Assembly (NCBI GenBank): GCA_002687795.1 | Contig: NZBG01000010.1 | Span: 1-32,695, forward strand | Origin: Candidatus Woesearchaeota archaeon | Lineage (GTDB): Archaea > Nanobdellota > Nanobdellia > Woesearchaeales > GCA-2687795 | DNA: 32,695 nucleotides | Direction: 5' to 3' | Part shown: piece by piece, positions 13,413 through 21,766 of the stretch | How the letters are laid out: the number at the start of each line of letters is the position of its first letter | Position numbering within the stretch: position 1 is the first letter of the stretch | Position numbers and translations under genes: made by a program | The notes under the pieces: model-generated | Databases searched by the model: none | Told to the model about the DNA's origin: nothing | Seen by the model: only the letters and a program-made list of their open reading frames with translations

Positions 13413-13429
13413 ATGGTAGAGTATACCAT
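13413..13429. promoter_or_regulatory. Operator-like inverted repeat of toxin-antitoxin operon
   Basis: ATGGTA-GAGTA-TACCAT lies exactly between the TATATA element (about 13430-13436) and the GTG start at 13407. A dimeric regulator bound here would block the transcription start, as expected for autoregulated toxin-antitoxin pairs. Confidence 0.55.
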
Positions 13430-13484
13430 ATATAAAAACTTTTGCTTTTGAAAAAGAAAATTCATCTGCAAAGCAGACTAAACT

Positions 13485-13514
13485 CCCTTCACCAAAAACT
13501 TAGCCTAAAAAATA
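13485..13514 (+). repeat. Repeat shared with 12028-12057 (copy 2)
   Basis: It matches the end of the 56-residue ORF at about 27 of 30 positions. The in-frame reading (13444-13503) gives AFEKENSSAKQTKLPSPKT before TAG and has no start codon, so this looks like the decayed 3' end of a related gene. Confidence 0.5.
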
Positions 13515-13552
13515 AAGAAAAACTTCAGATTATTATTAAAAATAAAAAACTA

Positions 13553-13741
13553 TTAAAAAACAAAAACTTCATCAATCTTTGCTTTCAAAGCCTTTGCAAC
13601 ATCATGCGCTAGCTGGAGAGAAGGGTTATACTTGCCTTTCTCTAAGAAAACAATGGTTTCCCTTCTGACTCCAACCTTTCTTGCTAAATCTTCCTGGGTA
13701 AGGTCATACCTTGCTCTGAACTCTTTGATGCGGGTTTTCAT
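13553..13741 (-). CDS. XRE-type HTH regulator (YgzD-like)
   Basis: 62 residues that are almost entirely one helix-turn-helix: [48 protein letters not shown], the Cro/CI-XRE family pattern with the 'TQEDLA...[16 protein letters not shown]' signature of the YgzD-like group. It ends IDEVFVF, also typical. The start overlaps the stop of the DUF2178 gene as ATGA. Such regulators are usually encoded with a small membrane protein that may sense envelope state or control regulator activity. A perfect palindrome in front of the operon (14182-14205) is its likely operator, an inference from position. Confidence 0.93.
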   Translation of the reverse strand: MKTRIKEFRARYDLTQEDLARKVGVRRETIVFLEKGKYNPSLQLAHDVAKALKAKIDEVFVF

Positions 13742-14151
13742 AGTTCCCTCTTATTATAATAAGCCCAAAACACTGCAAACAAGATAGCCATCCCGCCTAC
13801 TGCAACGCTTGTTGCCTGTGAAATATCCCTAAACTTAATCAGCTTGTCAGACAATAAGCCAATAGCTATTAAAAGGTAAAGAGACACATAGAACGCTTTG
13901 GAGCTTGCCTTCTCCAGAACTTTTCTGCTTCTTTCATCCTTCAGGGGAAAGCCTTTCTTAAGATCCTCGTTTCCTCTCTTGAAGACAAACACAGCAAATA
14001 TTACTATAATTATTGCAATAATAGTCCCTAAAACAGCTCCTGCAATCTTCCCTTGCATAAAGGAGTTGTATGCAAACAATGTGCCTGTTGCTATCACAAG
14101 CATGCTTATTATGGCTATGACCGCCAATCTTATTCTTTCATTTGTTACCAT
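13738..14151 (-). CDS. DUF2178 membrane protein
   Basis: 137 residues with four hydrophobic segments (about residues 8-27, 37-57, 85-102 and 112-130). The cytoplasmic loop [36 protein letters not shown] is the hallmark of DUF2178, seen mostly in archaea and Gram-positive bacteria beside a YgzD-like HTH gene. The role is not established; by context it may hold or sense something for the regulator encoded directly after it (ATGA overlap). A TTAAATATAAC element about 25 nt upstream of ATG 14151 fits a leaderless start, and a stronger TATATATAA lies further up near 14210. Confidence 0.88.
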   Translation of the reverse strand: MVTNERIRLAVIAIISMLVIATGTLFAYNSFMQGKIAGAVLGTIIAIIIVIFAVFVFKRGNEDLKKGFPLKDERSRKVLEKASSKAFYVSLYLLIAIGLLSDKLIKFRDISQATSVAVGGMAILFAVFWAYYNKREL

Positions 14152-14181
14152 TTTCTCACATTTTGTTAGTTATATTTAACA

Positions 14182-14205
14182 TTATGTTAGAAATAGATAA
14201 CATAA
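14182..14205. promoter_or_regulatory. Operator-like palindrome before DUF2178-HTH operon
   Basis: TTATGTTA-GAAATAGA-TAACATAA is a perfect 8-bp inverted repeat with an 8-nt spacer. It sits between two TATA-like elements (about 14170-14180 and 14206-14216), where a bound HTH dimer could repress. Confidence 0.55.
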
Positions 14206-14212
14206 CTTATAT

Positions 14213-14364
14213 ATAAACTTTTCTGTTTAGAAAAGTTTATGCTCAGAAATCACTTTACGTGGTACAAGAAATACGTAGTATTTCTAAGTATCTATGATTT
14301 CTGTTGTATAAATGTTTCGAAAACAGAATGTTTTAGAAGCCCAAAAATCCTTTTAGGATTTTTT
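14213..14364. other. Hairpin-rich intergenic region, candidate ncRNA
   Basis: No ORF with coding character is seen here, but there are four strong inverted repeats in 150 nt: an 11-bp stem (14213-14223 with 14230-14240), an outer 9-bp stem CAGAAATCA/TGATTTCTG (14244-14252 with 14295-14303) enclosing an inner 8-bp stem AGAAATAC/GTATTTCT (14267-14274 with 14278-14285), and an 8-bp AAAAATCC/GGATTTTT stem with a trailing T run. A TATA-like ATATATAA precedes the stretch on the plus strand. The strand is uncertain; function unknown. Confidence 0.45.
14343..14364 (+). terminator. Hairpin plus T-run terminator
   Basis: AAAAATCC-TTTTA-GGATTTTTT forms an 8-bp stem followed by T residues, similar to an intrinsic terminator. 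It would end a plus-strand transcript from the structured region; being nearly symmetric it could also act on the minus strand after the gene at 14374. Confidence 0.5.
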
Positions 14365-14373
14365 ATGTTTCGG

Positions 14374-15093
14374 TTAAGGGGAGACAAGAGCAGACCATCT
14401 TTTTTGGTCGCCGGTAACAGTGTTCCCAATTTCTCTTGAGTATAGTGCAGCTAATTGCTGTTTCCCATAATCTCCCAGGATCTCTGACCTTAATCTTGCG
14501 TCTGTTAACAGCATATCAAGGTCGATAAATGGAAGCTTTCTTTCAAATTCAAAAGCTTCTATTATTTGATAAGCCTCGGCTGGCTGGTCCATCCCTCTGG
14601 ATTGAAGGGTTTCTCTGGCTAAATCAGCATGGACTTCCAACACCTCAAAGAATCTCACTTCATCTTCCAAAACAGAAAGATTCGGGATTCCTGAATGCAC
14701 ATATATACCGGAGGAGAGCATCTTCTTAAAGACCTCATCTGCTTTTGGAGGCAGATGTTGAATTTTAGCAAGCTCTTTTCTATGCCCTACCCCTTCTATA
14801 GAGGAGTGATACACATTTTCTTCTGATCTGCGAATCCTTTCACTGTACATCTCCCTGTCAATTAAATCCTGCCCCATTACGTTGATGTTGTGTTGAGGGA
14901 AAAGAAGATAAGCAATTTGGTGTTTTCTAAATAATAAAAATGCATCTAGGATTGTATTCCTACCATAATGTTCCTCCCTCCTGGGCAATCTACCTATTTT
15001 TCCTTGGTGAATCCCATCTAAATATAGATATACATCAGCTTCCTCACCAGCACCAATTAACACTCTCTTTCCTTTAAGAGAATCTTCTATCAT
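14374..15093 (-). CDS. Hypothetical protein with kinase-like N-terminus
   Basis: 239 residues, family not recognised. The first 40 residues (VLIGAGEEADVYLYLDGIHQGKIGR) look like a Gly-rich loop, then VY and Lys, as in the N-lobe of protein-kinase-like folds. No HRD or DFG-like catalytic motif is evident, so it would be inactive or the likeness is chance. The remainder is helical and charged. No signal peptide or membrane helix. ATG 15093 follows a TTTTATAATA element about 26 nt upstream, a leaderless arrangement. It lies downstream of the truncated receiver-like gene on the same strand but has its own promoter. Confidence 0.65.
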   Translation of the reverse strand: MIEDSLKGKRVLIGAGEEADVYLYLDGIHQGKIGRLPRREEHYGRNTILDAFLLFRKHQIAYLLFPQHNINVMGQDLIDREMYSERIRRSEENVYHSSIEGVGHRKELAKIQHLPPKADEVFKKMLSSGIYVHSGIPNLSVLEDEVRFFEVLEVHADLARETLQSRGMDQPAEAYQIIEAFEFERKLPFIDLDMLLTDARLRSEILGDYGKQQLAALYSREIGNTVTGDQKRWSALVSP

Positions 15094-15158
15094 TACAGAT
15101 TGAAGTCAGGAGAATATTATAAAATTTATGGAAATAATTGAAAGGTATATGGCTGAAA

Positions 15159-15410
15159 CTATCTTCCAAGTGAATTCCTAACAAGCCCAAGGTAAGCAGT
15201 TAATCCAGAAGTATTATGAAGAGCATATGACCTGTCCTTTCCCTTTTCCAAAAGTCCTGCTAAGCCTGAAATATCATTTCCTTCCTCATAAGATAAGCAT
15301 ACTCTTGTTTTAGGGTTTTCTCCTTTAACAAGCTCAAGAAAAGTAAGCGCATCTTCAGGAGGTTTGCAGTCCAGAACAAGAACATCAATATATTCAAGGT
15401 TATAGGGCAT
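15159..15410 (-). pseudogene. Receiver-like domain fragment, 5'-truncated
   Basis: The ORF from ATG 15410 has 83 residues, but the same frame stays open upstream to about 15470 with protein-like sequence (LELNDNIYHSALDEM). IDVLVLDCKPPEDALTFLELVKGENPKTRVCLSYEEG resembles the phosphoacceptor strand and following helix of a response-regulator receiver domain, with the Asp in VLD the candidate phosphorylation site. The N-terminal third of such a domain, with its acidic pocket, is missing, and there is no ribosome binding site or TATA element before ATG 15410. I therefore read it as the 3' part of a gene cut off at the 15.4-15.5 kb junction. The domain call is tentative. Confidence 0.5.
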
Positions 15411-15493
15411 TTCATCTAAAGCAGAATGATAAATATTGTCGTTTAGCTCTAACCTGCACCAGGGATTCTGTTAGCGATCCTTTTGATGGAAGG

Positions 15494-16699
15494 ATGTTTG
15501 CTAAATGGATAGCTTATGATAATGCAGGGAATATGATGATTTATCCTGATATTGATAATTTCAATGGCACCAGCTATTATCTTGATGTTGATAATATTGC
15601 GCCTGGCAAGGTTCTTGATCTGGAAACTTCTATACCTTCAGCTGCTAATAAGGTTACCCTTAACTGGACTGCTGTGAGCGATAATGGTTATGATCCTGGA
15701 GGTGCAAATGAGGTTGACAGGTATATTATCAGGTATTCTGAATCGCCTATTTCGAGTGAAGAGGATTTTGAGAGCGCTAATAATGTGAGCAATACTGCAG
15801 AGGATACCTGCTATCAGCTTGTGGCTGGCAATTCAGTGTATATTATTGAGCCAGGTGAGGAGCAGGTCTGCAATGTTACCACTGGCATGGTTTTGGATAA
15901 TCATTCTTATTATTTTGCTGTTAAGGCTGTTGATCATGTTGGAAATGAGGGCGAGAGGTCTGATTCCGTTGAAGGAAAGACTGGTTATTTTGATATTGAG
16001 TTGTTATGGACAAACCTTACAATGCTTAAGAATGGGAAGATGTATAATGACAGCGGTAATACTATTTATCAGTATGACCTTATTAATGTTACAGGAGAGT
16101 TCATGAATAATGGGAATAGGGAAGAGGAAGTTCTTGTTAGGTTAGGGGAAGAGGGTTATTATATCATGAACCAAACCGTTAATCTTACGCCTAATGAAGT
16201 GAAGAATGTAAGCTTTATTTATAATTCAACCCTTAATGACTATTATATCCCATTATTATTATCAGGCTTTTTACCGCAGTATGGACCAGATATGAATGCA
16301 ACCAATGATTATAAGAATTGGGTTATTAGTAGTTGGAGTGTTAAGGATAATGTGAATCTTATTTGGTATATGGATGATTTTGTTCCAGCTCCTACAGGAA
16401 TACTCTCTGATGAAAGGTTCCTTGTTTATTCTAATCTAACTAAAAAATATGTGGATACATTTTATGATTTAGAATTAACTGTCAACATAAATGATACCTT
16501 TACTATTAATGGAACAGATGCATCTATTTATTGTAATGGGCTTAATGAAACATGTTATGGAAACTTTACGGGTGGGCTTTATGGATTTTACTGGTGGATT
16601 AACCCATTACCAGCAGGAGATTATGAAGTATCAGTTACAGCAGGATCTTATCCAGAAGACCAATCAGTTATTTATAGGAATATTACCATTTCTCCATAA
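15494..16699 (+). pseudogene. Surface protein fragment with FN3 domain, 5'-truncated
   Basis: 401 residues from ATG 15494, but no signal peptide, promoter or ribosome binding site is seen, and the frame continues upstream with a protein-like CTRDSVSDPFDGR from about 15455. The start lies inside a domain (AKWIAYDNAGNMMIYPD). Then follow a fibronectin type III-like domain (about residues 35-165; APGKVLDLE, VTLNWTAVSDNG, YYFAVKAVDHVGN), a CARDB-like strand-rich domain (about 168-260) and a terminal beta domain ending YRNITISP. There are many NxS/T sites, suiting a glycosylated cell-surface protein. No C-terminal anchor is present. It is probably the 3' part of a larger adhesin-like gene. Frames remain intact downstream, so the truncation is recent or an assembly artefact. 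Confidence 0.65.
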
Positions 16700-16710
16700 T
16701 TCAAGAAAAG

Positions 16711-16720
16711 ATTTAAATAT
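16711..16720 (+). promoter_or_regulatory. TATA element for 1114-aa surface protein gene
   Basis: ATTTAAATAT is centred about 29 nt before ATG 16745, immediately after the stop of the FN3 fragment at 16699. Confidence 0.55.
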
Positions 16721-16744
16721 ATCACTTTTTAGATAGGATTTATC

Positions 16745-19700
16745 ATGAAAAAAGAGCTGGTATTAGTTGTATTCTTATTGTTTTTTGTTAAAATGAGCTA
16801 TGCTGATGTCTGCGGAGGTGATATTAGCTTTAATTCTTATCCTACTGAGCCATCTTGTGGTTCTTTTACATTAAGATTAAGAGATATCAGCACTCTTTGT
16901 AACCCTTTAGATGAATGTTGGGATGGCTATACATCAGCTTCTTTAGCCTTACCAGAAGGCTTATCAACTCCTAATCCTGCAGATTTAGATAAGACAATTG
17001 TCTCAAATATAAACCTCTATGAATATCCAATAACTTGCTCTATTGCTCAAGACTATGAAGTAATCCTAACCTTATCAAATGGAAGCACATGCGAAGAAAG
17101 CATTTCATTAAACTTCGCCCCAGTTGCCCCTTCCCTAGCCCTCTCAATAACCGCTCCTTCCTCTATAACCAAAGACATCCCAACTGATTTCACAGTTGAA
17201 GTCAATAATGACGGCACTGTTGATGTTGATAGCGTGGAGCTTTTATGGGAGGTCAGCCCTCCTGATTATACAGCAACTCCTCTTTCCGGAACTCTCTCTT
17301 TTGGCAAAATCACTGTTGGCCAGACCAAGTCAGACACTGTTTCAGTCACAGGCACTTCTCTCACAACAGATACCTTACCCACCTTTACTGTTGATGTAAC
17401 TAACCCAACATCATTGTCCTCAGTCACTGCCTCAGAAACCTTCTCAGTCACAGACGCCCTTTCAGTCTCCTGCACTAACCCTCTTGCTTTTAGCAAAGAT
17501 GATGAGATGATTCTTACCATTCCTGATGTATGCACTTCTGAGGATGGAGTAGCCTGGACAGCTACAGGTAATGCAGATATGGCAGCTGCAGTTGTTGGCA
17601 CAACAGTCATATTAACAACATCCTCCGGCTGGACCGGCACAGCAGATATAAACATGACAGCTTCTAAAGAGAGTCAAGAAGCTTCTGATTCTTTCACAGT
17701 TACTGTTTTAGAGCCAGGGGATATCCCCTGCGGCCAGACTGGCTATGTTGAGAGCGTATGCGATTATGACCAGGATGGCTCGTTCAGTAAACTCAGAACC
17801 TGCGCTCCAGGCTCTGTCTGCAATGACTGCAATGATGATAACAGGTATATCCATCCCAGGATGAATGAAACCTGCGATGGCATTGACCAGAACTGCAACC
17901 TTAGGTATGATGAGGATTTTGATGAGGACGCTGACGGCTTTACAAGCTGTGGAACAAGGACAGACGGCTCTGATAAGATTAAGGGCACAGATAAAAGTGA
18001 TCCCAGCTGGGACTGCAATAATACAAATGAGTTTATCTTCCCAACTAATGAAAACCCTTACTGTGATTGCGATAACACTAACAAGAGCCAAAGCAAGAGA
18101 GAGAGCATCTCTGACGGGGAGTGCGAGGATAATCTTGATAATGACTGCGATGATTTGACCGATGATGAGGATCCTGACTGCGACCCCTGCAATATCTTCG
18201 ATGATTTCAACCCTTTCCCGGAAATCATCATTACAAGGCCTGAGAGAACAGAATTGTTCATAGACGACCTGATAACGTTCAAGGCAGATGTTGACAGGGA
18301 GGAGTATATTGACAAGAAGAATATTTTATGGGAGTTCGGGGATGGAGGCATGGCTTACCGATTATTGGCAAATTATTCTTATGAAGAAGCAGGAACATAT
18401 ACTGCTAAAGTCAGCATAAGGGATAAGAAGGATTGCCATACAAGCTTTGACACTATAGAGCTAACCATCACTGAGTGTAAAGAAGATACAGATTGCGGGA
18501 ATAGCAGTTTTTGCTGCGATAACCTCTGCAAGGCGCCTGAGTGTATAATAGACCTGGATTGCGAGCAGGAAGACCCTTTGATTACAGATGAATTGTGCGA
18601 GAATAAGGGCTGCGATGCCTTTTGCTCCAGGGGTAATTGCACTATTAGCTGCACCGATGATGAGGATTGCAATGATCTGGATGATTCAACCATTGATAAG
18701 TGCGGCAACCCTGGCTCATGCGGCTCAAGATGCCTGCATAAGAAAGAAGAATTACAAATAAACATAGTTTCTCCTAAAGAGGGTGAGAGATACCCGGATA
18801 ATTTTGTTATGCTTGAGTATTCCACTAACATGGATGTTGAGTGTGAATACCAGCTGAATTATGGCAATAAGCAAAAACTCTACACAAACAAGTTTGAGAT
18901 ATGGGCAAGGCCGGGTGATAATGTTCTGGAGCTGTTCTGCAATGGCAAGAAGGCAGCTGTTAAGTTTGCTGTTGAAGGCGAGGCTAATTTAATAGGGGAT
19001 ATCGCAGGAGAGAGTGATGAGGAGTCCAGCCTGTTTGATTTCCTTAAGAAGAAAGAGCCGCTGATTAAGGTTTCTGAGGAGGAAATTACAACTTTGTTGG
19101 GCAGAGTGATCAAGGATGAGGGTGTTGGCTATGAACTTAAGAGAGAACTTAGCCTTAAGGGCAACCAAAGCACTATCAAGTTAGGGTTAAAGAACATTAA
19201 AACCTTTTTGGCGCTGAAGAATGTTGAGCTTACTGTTACAATCCCAAAGTCTATTGCAGAGAATGTTGACCAGATAAGGAGCGAGCCTGCGTTCACCGTG
19301 GTTGAGGCCGACCCTGTTGTGAGGCATGCTATACCTAACATCGGTACGGGAGGCTTGGAGAGTGTTTCTTATTCTATAGATAAGGAAATCACAGAGGAGC
19401 TGCTTAACCAGATAGCTGCAGAGGTAAATATAGCAGAGGTTACTGATGAGGATATTGAGGAGGTTAAGGATAAGATTGAGGAGACCCAGGATGCAACAGA
19501 GATCACAAAGAGGATAGTGAAAGAGGCTGGTAAGACAACGGTTACTACTACTATTGTGCCTAAAGGGGTCTTGAAGGATACAAAGGTTTTCCTTGAGATC
19601 CCGAAGTGCATGGCTGAGAAGCTGAACGAGGTTGCTTTTAAGAATAAGAATTTTAAGGTTATTTCTGATGACCCTTTGATTGTATGGCATTTTACAGAGC

Positions 19701-20089
19701 TGTCTGATAAGCTGGATCTGAGCTATGAGGTTTCCAAGGATATCAGCGTTGAGGATTGCGAAAGGCAGTCAGTTATTTTAGCATTAGCTGAGCAGATTGA
19801 GGCTATGGAGGTGGGCTCTCCGGCAGCGTCTTATTGGAGGCTGATCCTGGCAGCCTTAGTTGTTCCTGTTGTTGGCTTTGGGGTTGTTTATTTCCATAAA
19901 ACCGGCGGCAAGTCTCCGGATGATAAAAAGCTGGATGATGTTATTGATAAGACTGTAGCTTCTATCAAGGATGCTATGGCAAAGGGGTATTATAAGGAAG
20001 AGAGTTCTTTGAATAACCTTAAGCTTGAGCTTTATAAGAACGGCTGGGATGCCAAGTCTATTGAGAAGCTGTTTAAGAGGATTAAATAA
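16745..20089 (+). CDS. Large modular cell-surface protein (MopE-like, PKD)
   Basis: 1114 residues, exported and anchored. Signal peptide 1-20 (LVLVVFLLFFVKMSYA). Residues about 130-235 resemble a CARDB-type Ig fold. About 330-480 are Asp/Cys-rich repeats, CNDCNDDNRYIHPRMNETCDGIDQNCN and CEDNLDNDCDDLTDDEDPDC, of the MopE/putative metal-binding type that likely bind calcium. About 485-577 form a PKD domain (ILWEFGDGG, YSYEEAGTYTAKVSI). About 578-668 are Cys-rich, disulfide-bonded modules. About 760-1030 hold two related beta domains (LKNVELTVTIPKSI and LKDTKVFLEIPKCM). One helix (LILAALVVPVVGFGVVYF, about 1032-1050) anchors it, with a helical cytoplasmic tail ending SIEKLFKRIK. The stretch from about 17100 to 17700 uses noticeably more C-ending codons than the rest, hinting at a mosaic origin. 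Confidence 0.9.
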   Translation: MKKELVLVVFLLFFVKMSYADVCGGDISFNSYPTEPSCGSFTLRLRDISTLCNPLDECWDGYTSASLALPEGLSTPNPADLDKTIVSNINLYEYPITCSIAQDYEVILTLSNGSTCEESISLNFAPVAPSLALSITAPSSITKDIPTDFTVEVNNDGTVDVDSVELLWEVSPPDYTATPLSGTLSFGKITVGQTKSDTVSVTGTSLTTDTLPTFTVDVTNPTSLSSVTASETFSVTDALSVSCTNPLAFSKDDEMILTIPDVCTSEDGVAWTATGNADMAAAVVGTTVILTTSSGWTGTADINMTASKESQEASDSFTVTVLEPGDIPCGQTGYVESVCDYDQDGSFSKLRTCAPGSVCNDCNDDNRYIHPRMNETCDGIDQNCNLRYDEDFDEDADGFTSCGTRTDGSDKIKGTDKSDPSWDCNNTNEFIFPTNENPYCDCDNTNKSQSKRESISDGECEDNLDNDCDDLTDDEDPDCDPCNIFDDFNPFPEIIITRPERTELFIDDLITFKADVDREEYIDKKNILWEFGDGGMAYRLLANYSYEEAGTYTAKVSIRDKKDCHTSFDTIELTITECKEDTDCGNSSFCCDNLCKAPECIIDLDCEQEDPLITDELCENKGCDAFCSRGNCTISCTDDEDCNDLDDSTIDKCGNPGSCGSRCLHKKEELQINIVSPKEGERYPDNFVMLEYSTNMDVECEYQLNYGNKQKLYTNKFEIWARPGDNVLELFCNGKKAAVKFAVEGEANLIGDIAGESDEESSLFDFLKKKEPLIKVSEEEITTLLGRVIKDEGVGYELKRELSLKGNQSTIKLGLKNIKTFLALKNVELTVTIPKSIAENVDQIRSEPAFTVVEADPVVRHAIPNIGTGGLESVSYSIDKEITEELLNQIAAEVNIAEVTDEDIEEVKDKIEETQDATEITKRIVKEAGKTTVTTTIVPKGVLKDTKVFLEIPKCMAEKLNEVAFKNKNFKVISDDPLIVWHFTELSDKLDLSYEVSKDISVEDCERQSVILALAEQIEAMEVGSPAASYWRLILAALVVPVVGFGVVYFHKTGGKSPDDKKLDDVIDKTVASIKDAMAKGYYKEESSLNNLKLELYKNGWDAKSIEKLFKRIK

Positions 20090-20197
20090 TCCCTACAGTA
20101 CACTCTATAAGTCGCAAAGTATTTAAATGATTTTGTATCTCCTACACTGATATAAAATTAAAAGGGGTTGATTGAAAAATATTTTTTATGTATTTTG

Positions 20198-21232
20198 GTG
20201 ATTAACATTAAGAAATTAATACTACTGATTATTTTGGTTTTATTGTATTCTTTTTCTGCGTCAGCTTCTAAGCTTTTGATTACAGACCTTGATGTTGATG
20301 TGGGTGATAAGACTGATAAGAACCTGCAGGAAGGTGATACTATCAGCGATGAGGCTGCGCCTGAGTCAGAGGTGAGCTTTGAGATAGAAGTAATGAATAA
20401 TTTTACAAGAACAGAGGATATTGAGATTGAGGATATTACTGTTACTGTGTATATAAGGAATATTGATGATGATGATGACCTGGAAGAGGAGAGCGATGAG
20501 TTTAACCTGAAGGCTGATAAGGATAAGAAGGTTACAGTGGATTTTTCCCTGCCTCTGGAGGTTGAGGAGGACAGCTACACTGTTGATATAGAGATTGAGG
20601 GAAAGGATGAGAACGGCACAAGCCATACAGTTTCCTGGGCTTTGTATCTGGATTTAGATAAGGAGAGCCATCTTTTGAAGCTGATTAAGGCGGATTTGGA
20701 GGAGAGTTCGCTGGTGTGCCCTGATTCTACATATCTTAGCATAGAGATTGTCAATATTGGAGCGAATGAGGAAGAGGATGTTGAGCTGTCTGTCAGTAAC
20801 AGTGATTTGGATATAAATGAAAACAGGGTGTTTACCCTCACCGAGGATCCTTATGACAGCGACAGCACATATGAAGAGAAGCTGTTTATTGATATACCTA
20901 ATGATGTTGATGGGGGCAGTTATATTTTAAGGCTGAAGGCAGCTTATGGCAGCAGGGTGCTTGAGCAAAGCCTTGATTTAAACGTGTTGTGCGGGAATGA
21001 AGAAGAAGAAGAAGAGGAGGAGGAAGAGGCTGAAGCTCCTGAGCAGGAGGAGGAAGAGGAAACCGGGGGTATGGAGAGCATCACAACCACTGCAATCCAG
21101 CCAATTTCTGTGAGGCCAGATTCTTTTATAGAAAGATATAAATATGTAATTGCTGTAGTTCTTGCTTATCTTGTTGTTTTTTCAGCATTGGTTGTTTTTG
21201 CTGTTAAGATATTCAGAAAGAGAAGCTATTAA
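20198..21232 (+). CDS. Acidic cell-envelope protein with C-terminal anchor
   Basis: The track starts at TTG 20168; GTG 20198 (MINIKKLILLIILVLLYSFSASAS) is preferred because it gives a compact signal peptide. This makes 344 residues: signal 1-24, two beta-sandwich domains (about 30-150 and 160-265) resembling CARDB/NEW3 folds (VSFEIEVMNNF..., YLSIEIVNIGAN...), a low-complexity linker of about 25 residues rich in Glu (codons GAA/GAG), and a C-terminal helix (YVIAVVLAYLVVFSALVVFAV) with a short basic tail. The ectodomain is very rich in Asp and Glu, as in S-layer-like archaeal proteins. It follows the large surface protein and precedes a putative regulator by 11 nt, so it is probably cotranscribed with it. 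Confidence 0.82.
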   Translation: MINIKKLILLIILVLLYSFSASASKLLITDLDVDVGDKTDKNLQEGDTISDEAAPESEVSFEIEVMNNFTRTEDIEIEDITVTVYIRNIDDDDDLEEESDEFNLKADKDKKVTVDFSLPLEVEEDSYTVDIEIEGKDENGTSHTVSWALYLDLDKESHLLKLIKADLEESSLVCPDSTYLSIEIVNIGANEEEDVELSVSNSDLDINENRVFTLTEDPYDSDSTYEEKLFIDIPNDVDGGSYILRLKAAYGSRVLEQSLDLNVLCGNEEEEEEEEEEAEAPEQEEEEETGGMESITTTAIQPISVRPDSFIERYKYVIAVVLAYLVVFSALVVFAVKIFRKRSY

Positions 21233-21243
21233 AAGAGGAATGA

Positions 21244-21717
21244 ATGAAGAATACAATCTCAAAGGATACTCCGCTTGCTGAGATAGTTCTGAGAAGGTAT
21301 GAGAAGCCGGATTCTTTTTCTGATAGAGAATTGATAAGAAAATTATGCTTGTCCATAGGATTGCTGCAGCCGGGTGATTCAAGGGATATTGTTGTTGATG
21401 TTTTTTATGTCATGCTTAAGAACAAGGGTAAAGAATTATCCTCAGAAAATATCAAAGAGTTAGTGATAAAGAACAGGAAAGAGTATAATCTTGTCCTGTT
21501 AGGCATTGCTTCTTCTAATATAAGGAGGCAGCTGAAGCGGCTGAGGGATATTTTCCTTATTGAGAAGGTTGCTAACAGCTACAGAATATCTGAGAATTCA
21601 ATGCTTTCGGATATTTTTAAGGAGAAGCTGGAGAGGTTCTTGTTTCCTTCCATTGTTAACAGGGTGAGTGAGTATTTTAAGGTTGTGGATGAGAAGTTTT
21701 ATGGGGAGAGTGAGTAG
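21244..21717 (+). CDS. Putative helical DNA-binding protein
   Basis: 157 residues, Lys/Leu/Ile-rich and predicted fully helical with no membrane segments. NIRRQLKRLRDIFLIEKVANSYRISENSMLSDIF in the C-terminal half has the layout of a winged helix: recognition helix, then a beta turn with a 'wing' (VANSYRIS). The N-terminal part (DSFSDRELIRKLCLSIGLLQPGDSRDIVVDVFYVML) looks like a conserved dimerisation or sensor helix bundle. The gene starts 11 nt after the surface protein's stop, suggesting one transcript, and its product may regulate the envelope genes. I recall similar orphan proteins in Woesearchaeota but no name. The function is an inference from fold-like features. Confidence 0.65.
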   Translation: MKNTISKDTPLAEIVLRRYEKPDSFSDRELIRKLCLSIGLLQPGDSRDIVVDVFYVMLKNKGKELSSENIKELVIKNRKEYNLVLLGIASSNIRRQLKRLRDIFLIEKVANSYRISENSMLSDIFKEKLERFLFPSIVNRVSEYFKVVDEKFYGESE

Positions 21718-21766
21718 GCATTTCCACAATATTTAAATATCCTTTCCGTTTAAGGTATTCTTTAGT

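Noticed and set aside
14239-14439. 66-residue plus-strand ORF over the hairpin region
   Set aside because: It is composed of the hairpin arms and overlaps the end of the gene at 14374; no protein-like features or ribosome binding site.
17266-18831. Minus-strand ORFs of 84-150 residues inside the giant surface protein
   Set aside because: They are shadows: low-complexity Ser/Leu/Ile composition, opposite to a gene with signal peptide, domains and anchor, and without start signals.
20985-21065. Simple-sequence GAA/GAG run as a microsatellite element
   Set aside because: It encodes the poly-Glu linker of the envelope protein in frame and is explained by that role.
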